5,049 nucleotides of DNA from Burkholderiaceae bacterium (GTDB taxonomy: Bacteria; Pseudomonadota; Gammaproteobacteria; Burkholderiales; Burkholderiaceae), in the NCBI GenBank assembly GCA_947457745.1, contig CANGWT010000129.1, positions 1-5,049 of the forward strand. Direction: 5' to 3'. The position numbers and the translations under genes are program-made. Below, piece after piece: positions 1-4,890 of the stretch; the first letter of the stretch is position 1; each line of letters begins with the position of its first letter. The notes under the pieces were generated by a model. The model was not told the DNA's origin. It did not search any database and saw only the letters and a program-made list of their open reading frames with translations.

Positions 1-49
1 CGCAGAAAACCTCTCTTTGGCCACGCTCTTTTAAGAGCTGGAAATCCAT
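1..49 (-). CDS. bchN: Light-independent protochlorophyllide reductase subunit N, N-terminal 16 residues (runs off left edge)
   Basis: BchN and BchB form the nitrogenase-like catalytic component of the dark-operative protochlorophyllide reductase, which receives electrons from BchL and reduces protochlorophyllide a to chlorophyllide a in bacteriochlorophyll synthesis. Only 16 codons are visible, starting at ATG 49-47 and reading MDFQLLKERGQREVFC, with the next codon beginning with G. The stretch ERGQREVFCG is the conserved BchN/ChlN N-terminus. By recalled alignment, Cys16 matches the first [4Fe-4S] ligand of the family (Cys26 in Rhodobacter capsulatus BchN). The start is supported by a good Shine-Dalgarno AGGA (60-57) seven bases before ATG. 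Upstream lie a promoter, an FNR-like box and a PpsR-like box, which fits a bch operon. BchF does not directly precede it here, unlike the common bchFNB order. The short overlap with the edge is the main uncertainty. Confidence 0.78.
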   Translation of the reverse strand, partial: MDFQLLKERGQREVFC

Positions 50-184
50 CTTTACTTCCTGGGTTACAGAATTCAATTCTGGCCCCTGGCGTTGATATGC
101 GACTTGAATTGAAGATTAAAGCTGTGAATCATGGGATGAATTTCAAAAAGGGTCATGCAACAGGAAAATAGTTATTCATTTAAA

Positions 185-202
185 TGTAACAATAATCTTA
201 CA
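185..202. promoter_or_regulatory. PpsR/CrtJ-type operator palindrome TGT-N12-ACA
   Basis: The sequence TGTAACAATAATCTTACA has 5-bp inverted arms (TGTAA/TTACA) and exactly fits TGT-N12-ACA, the consensus of PpsR/CrtJ, the aerobic repressor of photosynthesis genes in purple bacteria. It lies between the inferred bchN promoter and the bchN start, centred about 25 bp downstream of the inferred transcription start, where a bound repressor would block RNA polymerase. Only one copy is visible, whereas PpsR often binds paired sites. The call depends on the bchN identification. Confidence 0.55.
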
Positions 203-224
203 CAGTAAAAGCTTCTTAAGCGCT

Positions 225-252
225 ATTAGATATAAGTGTTTATACCCATCAA
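225..252 (-). promoter_or_regulatory. Sigma70-type promoter for bchN
   Basis: On the minus strand a -35 TTGATG (252-247) and a -10 TCTAAT (230-225, 5 of 6 consensus) are separated by 16 bp. They would start transcription near position 218 and give a leader of about 170 nt before the bchN ATG. An FNR-like box abuts the -35 element, centred about 41 bp upstream of the inferred start, which is the class II activator position. A TATAAA at 244-239 is an alternative -10 but would fit the FNR spacing poorly. Confidence 0.5.
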
Positions 253-266
253 TTGACCAAGATCAA
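253..266. promoter_or_regulatory. FNR/Anr-type box upstream of bchN
   Basis: TTGACCAAGATCAA matches the FNR/Anr consensus TTGAT-N4-ATCAA at 9 of 10 defined positions. FNR-family regulators carry an oxygen-labile [4Fe-4S] cluster and activate genes at low oxygen; FnrL is known to act on tetrapyrrole and photosynthesis genes in purple bacteria. The distance from box centre to the -10 centre (32 bp) is what a class II FNR-dependent promoter needs on the minus strand, pointing to bchN as target. No plus-strand gene starts downstream that it could serve. Confidence 0.6.
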
Positions 267-292
267 GAAATGACTTATTTACGAATCCAATG

Positions 293-329
293 AAAAAAAC
301 CCCAAATACTGGAGCATCTGGGGTTTTTT
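293..329. terminator. Strong intrinsic terminator, readable in both directions
   Basis: An 11-bp perfect stem (294-304 paired with 319-329) consists of CCCCA/TGGGG flanked by an A6/T6 tract, with a 14-base loop. On the minus strand the stem ends in seven T residues. It sits about 20 bp beyond the stop codon of the minus-strand gene ending at 349, so it is best read as the end of that transcript. It also insulates the bchN control region just downstream from read-through. Confidence 0.9.
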
Positions 330-348
330 ACTACCTAAGAGTAGAGCC

Positions 349-552
349 TTATCTTTGTGACTTTAGTAATGCCTTGAATGTCAGAATACTCAGGGCAATT
401 GCAATGCCTAGCGACACTAAAAACATGGCAAATTTGGATTGGGTCTGACCGGTAGGGAAGATCAGATAGAAGGCAACGGTAATGCTGACCACCATTCCAA
501 AAAATCCCGCTATCTTGGAAATCCGATCTCTCATGTCGTGAAATTTAAACAT
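349..552 (-). CDS. Small two-helix membrane protein of unknown function
   Basis: This 67-residue protein is not recognised as a member of a named family. After a charged N-terminus (FKFHDMRDRISK) there are two hydrophobic segments, roughly residues 14-33 and 41-61, joined by a short polar turn containing PTGQTQSK, followed by a basic tail (KALLKSQR). This is an inner-membrane hairpin with both ends probably cytoplasmic. An ATG three codons further upstream (561-559) opens the same frame, but the Shine-Dalgarno GAAAGGA (567-561) overlaps that codon. The ATG at 552-550 lies nine bases after the AGG and is the better start. The gene is last in a minus-strand series ending at the terminator at 293-329, and has a candidate promoter at 629-657. 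Confidence 0.7.
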   Translation of the reverse strand: MFKFHDMRDRISKIAGFFGMVVSITVAFYLIFPTGQTQSKFAMFLVSLGIAIALSILTFKALLKSQR

Positions 553-628
553 ACTCTGCATCCTTTCAAGTTTTATAACTTTTATACAAAAAAACTATTG
601 AATAATTTATTTTTGGATAGTTATGAAA

Positions 629-657
629 ACTTTAAACTGCGTCTTTGCTTGAGTCAA
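629..657 (-). promoter_or_regulatory. Candidate promoter for the small membrane gene ending at 349
   Basis: On the minus strand, -35 TTGACT (657-652, 5 of 6) and -10 TAAAGT (634-629, 4 of 6) are spaced by an ideal 17 bp. Transcription would begin near 622, about 70 nt before the chosen start codon. No intrinsic terminator is seen between the SDR gene stop (682) and this site, so read-through from the SDR gene is also likely. Confidence 0.4.
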
Positions 658-681
658 TATTACTAGGGTAAACCCGTGATA

Positions 682-1653
682 TTAAGTAGCTTTCTCAACC
701 TCAAGCATGCCATCTTCCATGGTGTAAGACGGTTCATATCCCAATTGATCTTTAGCCTTTTGAATAGAGATAGAAAAAGGATGCGCCATTAAGTGAACCA
801 TTTCTCTAATTAAGGGAGGCTCGCCACGAAGCGGTAAGTATTTCCAGCCATTTTCTGTAAAACGCGCAAGGGGTCGGGCAAAGGAACGGGGTATGGACAG
901 GGTTGGCACCTTGTAATGACCCACTTTCAGTCTCATGCTCATCCATTGTCTAAATTGCATTGGCGGTCCATCGCTGATAAAAAAACTTTCTTGATTTGAA
1001 TCCGACAATAGCGATTTATTAACCGCTTCACAAAGATTTTGAATATAGCAAGTTGAGAAGAGGTAATCACCTTGATCAAACCAGCCAAATTTATTGAGAT
1101 CTGCAGCTCTGCCTAAGATCTGATCAACGACATCGCCTCTACCCCAAATAGTTGCGGGCCTCAGACTCAGAGTACGAAAAGTCTCATCACCGGCCTCAAG
1201 AACCCACTGCTCTGCTTGCGACTTACTATGGCTATAAGGAAAGTTTTGTAATGATGGCAAAGCTCGAGATTCTGAAATATGCAGATTTTGCCCCAATGGA
1301 TTTTTAGCAATCGAGGCATCACTCATGTAAATGAACTGCTTAATACTCGCCCGCCTTGATGACTCAAGAATATTTTTTGTCATGAAAACGTTAGTCTCTA
1401 GTAATGATTTCTCTGAATTCCAAAGCTTCATCTCTGCTGCGCAGTGAATCACGACATCTAAACCCTGGAGTTTCTTTGATAAGTCTTCCACATCATTCAG
1501 ATTTCCCGACCAAACTGCAAGATTTGGGTGGGATTCAATATTGATAGTTTGAGGTGCACGAAAGTGGCATACAAGCTCATGACCCCCTGAAGTCAAAGAC
1601 TCAATCAAATGACTACCTACGAAACCACTAGCTCCAGTCAAGAAGATCTTCAT
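682..1653 (-). CDS. 3-beta-HSD-like extended SDR (NAD(P)-dependent epimerase/dehydratase family)
   Basis: This 323-residue protein has an N-terminal Rossmann fold with TGASGFVG at 6-13, the HCAAE strand-4 motif at 70-74, a serine pair around 111-114, the catalytic pair Tyr140/Lys144 (YSHSK), and RPATIWG at 165-171. The C-terminal substrate domain contains RGEPPLIRE (276-284) and LGYEP (304-308), typical of the 3-beta-HSD/OleD/HpnA branch of extended SDRs. It probably oxidises or reduces a hydroxyl/keto group on a lipid-like or isoprenoid substrate in the cytosol; the actual substrate cannot be read from sequence. Arg32 at the end of strand 2, with no acidic residue there, hints at NADP(H). 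The ATG overlaps the upstream stop codon (ATGA) and has no clear Shine-Dalgarno, so translation is probably coupled to the preceding small membrane protein. No OleA/B/C or hopanoid genes are visible to settle the pathway. Confidence 0.9.
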   Translation of the reverse strand: MKIFLTGASGFVGSHLIESLTSGGHELVCHFRAPQTINIESHPNLAVWSGNLNDVEDLSKKLQGLDVVIHCAAEMKLWNSEKSLLETNVFMTKNILESSRRASIKQFIYMSDASIAKNPLGQNLHISESRALPSLQNFPYSHSKSQAEQWVLEAGDETFRTLSLRPATIWGRGDVVDQILGRAADLNKFGWFDQGDYLFSTCYIQNLCEAVNKSLLSDSNQESFFISDGPPMQFRQWMSMRLKVGHYKVPTLSIPRSFARPLARFTENGWKYLPLRGEPPLIREMVHLMAHPFSISIQKAKDQLGYEPSYTMEDGMLEVEKAT

Positions 1654-1901
1654 TTGCTAAACAGTTGGCCAAGAAATAATGCAGATCTTCCGTAGTAATA
1701 AGCGGTAGCTAGCAATATCTTTGGAGAGAGGACGATTATTGAAGCAAGCAATAAGATGTAGAAGGACCAATGCCTAGTGGATCCATAGGCGCCCAATATA
1801 AATAGCCCTAGAAAAATCAGCCTGCGCACTTGACCTCGAGGTAGCCAGGGACTTCTTTTATAGAGGGGCTCTTTATGAGTTACGGAGCTTTCGCCTGTCA
1901 T
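1650..1901 (-). CDS. Small membrane protein of unknown function, coupled to the SDR gene
   Basis: The 83-residue product has a polar N-terminus rich in basic residues (about residues 1-27), two hydrophobic segments near 28-41 and 45-63, and a tail with aromatic residues (ATAYYYGRSALFLGQLFSK). It is not recognised as any named family. Its TGA (1652-1650) overlaps the ATG of the SDR gene by four bases, which argues for co-expression and perhaps for anchoring or assisting the SDR at the membrane (inference). The ATG at 1901 is preceded only by AAGAAG placed too close. A GTG at 1829-1827, four bases after GAGG, is an alternative start giving 59 residues that keeps both helices. A promoter candidate lies at 1947-1975. 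Confidence 0.7.
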   Translation of the reverse strand: MTGESSVTHKEPLYKRSPWLPRGQVRRLIFLGLFILGAYGSTRHWSFYILLLASIIVLSPKILLATAYYYGRSALFLGQLFSK

Positions 1902-1946
1902 CTTCTTGTGGTCAGTAAAAACAATTCAATCTAATCCAAGTGAACT

Positions 1947-1975
1947 ATCATAGATAATTATTAGGGATTATTCAA
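1947..1975 (-). promoter_or_regulatory. Divergent promoter region; minus-strand promoter for the 83-residue gene and SDR
   Basis: On the minus strand, -35 TTGAAT (1975-1970) and -10 TATGAT (1952-1947, 5 of 6) are 17 bp apart, giving a leader of about 40 nt. The -10 lies in the small palindrome CTATCATAG (1945-1953), so the plus strand reads TATCAT (1946-1951, 5 of 6) at the same place and could start the ABC transporter transcript. The plus-strand -35 is weak (TTCAAT at 1925-1930, 15 bp spacing). The minus -35 overlaps the first base of the ABC transporter start codon. Confidence 0.5.
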
Positions 1976-3747
1976 TGACCAAGCAGAGCAACAAAACAAA
2001 TCCTCGTGGATTTCGCACCTTAGCAGCACTCCTCCCTTTCTTAAAGCCATATAAAAAACAATTTGTATTGGCCGTCTTTAGTTTGGTGCTTGCTGCAAGT
2101 GCAACCTTGGCCGTACCCTTCTCTTTTAGGCAAATCATCGATTTGGGATTTAATGCCAACAGCGGCAAGCAAATCAATACTACTTTTTTAACGCTATTTA
2201 TTGTTGCTGGTTTAGTCGCACTAGGAACGTCTCTCCGTTTTTATATGGTGTCCTGGTTAGGAGAAAAAATTACAACCGATATTCGCTCGGCTGTCTATAG
2301 TCATGTCATCAAGCAAAGTCCAGAGTTCTTCGAGTCCACTCATAGCGGCGAAATACTCTCACGCCTAAATACGGACACTGTGCTAATTCAGACACTCATT
2401 GGGACCAGCGTCTCGATGGCCATTAGAAATCTTCTTTTACTAACAGGCGGATTAGTGATGATGTTTATTACCAGTCCAAAGTTATCTGTACTGATTTTCG
2501 CAACACTATTACTCACGATCATTCCAACCGTCATCATGGGTAGACGAGTAAGAAAGCTTTCTCGCAATTCACAAGATAAGATTGCGAACGCCTCTGCCAT
2601 AGCAAGTGAAAAATTAAATGCGATACCGACAATTCAGTCTTTTACAAATGAAACAATAGAAATTAATCGGTTTAATCAATCCATTCATACCGCTCTTGAT
2701 GCAGCCATCACTCGCACACGGGCGAGAGCCTTACTTACATTTGTAGCTATATTATTTGGTTTTACCAGCATTATTTTGGTGCTTTGGCTTGGCGCTTATG
2801 CAGTGATGGATAATCAAATCACCGCCGGAGAATTGTCTCAGTTTATTTTGTATGCTGTGATTGTTGCCGGAGCAATAGCTGGCATTTCTGAAGTGATTGG
2901 CGATACGCAAAGAGCGATTGGCGCTAGTGATCGCCTTTTGGAGCTCTTAAATGTTGAGTCTTCCGTTAAAGCTCTCGCTAACGTGAAATCAATAACCCAA
3001 GTCAATGCAGCTGGCATTGAAGTGCAAATTGACAATCTCAGCTTTCACTATCCATCAAATCAAAATAGTGTTTTATCAGACCTATCCCTAGAAATTAAAC
3101 CTGGGCAAAGAATTGCTATCGTAGGACCTTCAGGCGCTGGGAAGACTACGCTCTTCCAGCTATTGCAGCGCTTTTATGACCCCACTAGGGGAGAAATTCT
3201 TTTTAATGGTACCAATATTCGAAGTCTTCAGCTTGAAACACTGAGGAAATTGATTGGCATTGTTCCACAGGATATCGTGATTTTCTCAGACAACGCTATG
3301 GAGAATATTCGTTTTGGAAGAATGGATGCGACTGACGATGAGGTCCTAGTTGCAGCTCGCCTTGCCATAGCGGATGAGTTTATTTCCAAACTACCAGAGG
3401 GATATCAAACCTTCTTAGGTGATCGAGGTATCCGCTTATCTGGGGGGCAAAAACAGCGAATTGCGATTGCCCGAGTATTGTTAAAAAATCCTGCCCTATT
3501 ACTCTTAGATGAAGCCACTAGCGCCTTGGATGCTGAGTCAGAATTACTCGTACAGCGCGCGCTTGAGGCAGCAATGGATCATCGGACGACCATTGTGATT
3601 GCGCATCGACTTTCCACAGTAAAGCAAGCCGACAAAATTATCGTACTGGAACATGGTCGGATCATTGAAACCGGCACACATGCTGATTTAATTCAACGTA
3701 GCGGGCTTTATGCCCGTTTAGCTAAACTTCAATTTACTGATCGATAA
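1975..3747 (+). CDS. MsbA-like ABC transporter half-molecule, fused permease and ATPase (B-family exporter)
   Basis: This 590-residue protein has the usual length and order of a homodimeric exporter. Six membrane helices lie at about 28-50, 69-91, 146-166, 168-188, 252-274 and 283-305, followed by a nucleotide-binding domain. All ATPase motifs are intact: A-loop Tyr359, Walker A GPSGAGKT (384-391), Q-loop Gln432, signature LSGGQ (488-492), Walker B ending at Asp512 with catalytic Glu513, D-loop SALD (516-519) and switch His544. It resembles the MsbA-related permease/ATP-binding group more than a dedicated lipid A flippase, so a lipid or hydrophobic substrate is likely but unproven and no symbol is given. 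A Shine-Dalgarno AGGGA (1963-1967) seven bases before ATG supports the start. It is divergent from the SDR operon, and 170 bp separate it from ispH. Confidence 0.92.
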   Translation: MTKQSNKTNPRGFRTLAALLPFLKPYKKQFVLAVFSLVLAASATLAVPFSFRQIIDLGFNANSGKQINTTFLTLFIVAGLVALGTSLRFYMVSWLGEKITTDIRSAVYSHVIKQSPEFFESTHSGEILSRLNTDTVLIQTLIGTSVSMAIRNLLLLTGGLVMMFITSPKLSVLIFATLLLTIIPTVIMGRRVRKLSRNSQDKIANASAIASEKLNAIPTIQSFTNETIEINRFNQSIHTALDAAITRTRARALLTFVAILFGFTSIILVLWLGAYAVMDNQITAGELSQFILYAVIVAGAIAGISEVIGDTQRAIGASDRLLELLNVESSVKALANVKSITQVNAAGIEVQIDNLSFHYPSNQNSVLSDLSLEIKPGQRIAIVGPSGAGKTTLFQLLQRFYDPTRGEILFNGTNIRSLQLETLRKLIGIVPQDIVIFSDNAMENIRFGRMDATDDEVLVAARLAIADEFISKLPEGYQTFLGDRGIRLSGGQKQRIAIARVLLKNPALLLLDEATSALDAESELLVQRALEAAMDHRTTIVIAHRLSTVKQADKIIVLEHGRIIETGTHADLIQRSGLYARLAKLQFTDR

Positions 3748-3754
3748 CAGAGCA

Positions 3755-3808
3755 TCCCCTTAGGGGAATAAATTCAGGAGTTAAGAGTTCGATGGACTCC
3801 TAGGGTTT
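3755..3808 (+). terminator. Weak terminator-like pair of hairpins after the ABC transporter gene
   Basis: Eight bases after the stop codon, TCCCC/GGGGA (3755-3759 and 3763-3767) forms a short stem with a three-base loop. It is followed by a perfect 6-bp stem AGGAGT/ACTCCT (3776-3781 and 3796-3801) with a 14-base loop and then AGGGTTT. The first hairpin has no T tract and the second only three T residues. An alternative pairing of CCCTTAG (3757-3763) with CTAGGG (3800-3805) would enclose the second hairpin. These may end transcription inefficiently or stabilise the mRNA; the function is not certain. Confidence 0.3.
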
Positions 3809-3860
3809 ATACCGATGATTAGAGTAAACACTAGTTAACGAATAAATTATTGGCAATTAG

Positions 3861-3875
3861 GCTTAATGTTTAAGC
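3861..3875. repeat. Perfect inverted repeat upstream of ispH
   Basis: GCTTAATGTTTAAGC has 6-bp perfect arms around a three-base centre and lies 43 bp before the ispH ATG. It could be an operator or a small hairpin in the leader. Nearby, CACTAGT occurs twice (3829-3835 and 3894-3900) as a direct repeat around the palindrome ACTAGT. The stretch 3809-3917 holds no gene, and I found no convincing -35/-10 pair in it; TTGGCA at 3850-3855 is a good -35 hexamer but lacks a partner at suitable spacing. Confidence 0.35.
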
Positions 3876-3917
3876 AGCAATCCGATAGTAGTTCACTAGT
3901 CACACTTTAAACACTCC

Positions 3918-4865
3918 ATGCTTTCTTCAGACGCCAATCAATCTAAACAAATTTTTTTAGCCCAGCCTAGAGGTTTTTGTGCTGGCGTAGAGAGAGCCAT
4001 CACGATTGTTGAAGAAGCGTTGAAAAAATATGGCAGCCCCATCTATGTCAGGCATGAGATTATTCATAATGCCTATGTTGTAAAAGATTTCCAGGCAAGA
4101 GGAGTCATTTTTGTTAACGATGTGTCGGAGGTGCCCGAGGGATCTATTCTGATCTTTAGTGCGCATGGTGTAGCTACAGCAGTTAAAACTGAAGCTCAAT
4201 TTCGTAATCTAAAAGTTTTTGATGCAACCTGCCCTTTAGTTTCAAAAGTGCATGCTGAGGTTATTCGCTTAAATGCGAGTGGTTACCAAATCATTATGAT
4301 CGGCCACCTCGGACATCCGGAGGTTGAGGGCACGATAGGGCAAATTGATGCTCCAGTTCACCTCATAGAAAAAGTGGCTGATGTAGAGGGCTTAAGATTT
4401 AAAGAAGAAGAATTACTCGCCTTTGTTACTCAAACCACCCTATCGGTAGATGAAACCTCTGAAATCACTGCCGCCCTGGTAAAAAAATATCCGCATATTC
4501 ATGCGCCTAAGAAACAAGATATTTGTTACGCCACGCAAAATCGACAAGATGCTGTTAAAGCCATGTTGCCCTTGGTAGAGGTCGTGATAGTGGTTGGTAG
4601 CCCAAATAGCTCAAACTCCAAGAGACTTCAGGAGCTATCCTTAAAGATGCAGGTTCCTGCGTTTTTGGTAGATGATCCGCTGGAGATAAAACCAGAGTGG
4701 TTTTCTGGAGTGAACAATATCGGCATTACAGCCGGGGCATCCGCTCCCGAAGAATTAACAGCAAAAGTGATCAAAGCCATCAAAACGCTTTCAAAAGGTG
4801 TGGTGCTACCCATGAAAGGTATTGCTGAAAACATCAATTTTTCTTTGCCCAAAGGCTTGGTTTAG
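3918..4865 (+). CDS. ispH: 4-hydroxy-3-methylbut-2-enyl diphosphate reductase (LytB/IspH)
   Basis: IspH is the cytosolic [4Fe-4S] enzyme that carries out the last MEP-pathway step, reducing HMBPP to IPP and DMAPP. At 315 residues it has the normal bacterial length. The three cluster cysteines are Cys21 (in PRGFCAGV), Cys105 (in DATCPL) and Cys203 (in DICYAT). The diphosphate-binding and catalytic residues are present: His50, His83 (SAHGV), His133, Glu135 (GHPEVEGT), Thr173 (TQTTLS), Ser231-Ser232-Asn233 (SPNSSNSKRL) and Ser275 (TAGASAPE). An in-frame TAG at 3897-3899 limits the start to the ATG at 3918, as no other ATG or GTG precedes the conserved core. There is no Shine-Dalgarno before this ATG (CACTTTAAACACTCC), which is unusual for an essential gene. 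The FKBP-type isomerase gene that often accompanies ispH in proteobacteria is absent from this window. Confidence 0.97.
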   Translation: MLSSDANQSKQIFLAQPRGFCAGVERAITIVEEALKKYGSPIYVRHEIIHNAYVVKDFQARGVIFVNDVSEVPEGSILIFSAHGVATAVKTEAQFRNLKVFDATCPLVSKVHAEVIRLNASGYQIIMIGHLGHPEVEGTIGQIDAPVHLIEKVADVEGLRFKEEELLAFVTQTTLSVDETSEITAALVKKYPHIHAPKKQDICYATQNRQDAVKAMLPLVEVVIVVGSPNSSNSKRLQELSLKMQVPAFLVDDPLEIKPEWFSGVNNIGITAGASAPEELTAKVIKAIKTLSKGVVLPMKGIAENINFSLPKGLV

Positions 4866-4890
4866 AGATTAAAGCAGTCCCGCCAGAAGA

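Noticed and set aside
73..156. 27-codon minus-strand frame MTLFEIHP... in the bchN leader
   Set aside because: No ribosome site and no recognisable features; kept only as part of the leader finding.
1..171. Plus-strand open frame of 56 codons to TAG, seemingly the C-terminus of an incoming gene
   Set aside because: It resembles no family, and the minus strand here carries the bchN start with a good ribosome site; the frame is most likely an antisense coincidence over the bchN start and leader.
439..666. 75-residue plus-strand frame
   Set aside because: It runs antisense to the small membrane gene and its promoter, has no ribosome site, and a low-complexity basic/asparagine-rich product.
666..675. 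GGGTAAACCC after the SDR stop as a terminator
   Set aside because: Only 3-4 bp of stem with a tiny loop and no T tract on the minus strand.
682..1653. SDR as an 8-vinyl reductase (BciA) of bacteriochlorophyll synthesis
   Set aside because: The intact YxxxK pair and the 3-beta-HSD-type C-terminus fit the extended epimerase/HSD branch rather than the NmrA-like BciA group.
1907..1923. Second PpsR-like site in the divergent region
   Set aside because: The spacing between TGT and ACA is 11, not 12, and the arms do not extend.
1968..3035. Minus-strand frames of 65-70 residues inside the ABC transporter gene
   Set aside because: Antisense shadows of a well-supported coding sequence with full family motifs.
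3776..3801. Possible tRNA fragment because of GTTCGA in a stem-like context
   Set aside because: No T-arm of proper size, no acceptor or anticodon arm can be formed around it.
3957..4852. Minus-strand frames of 74-80 residues inside ispH
   Set aside because: Antisense shadows of ispH; no ribosome site or independent support.
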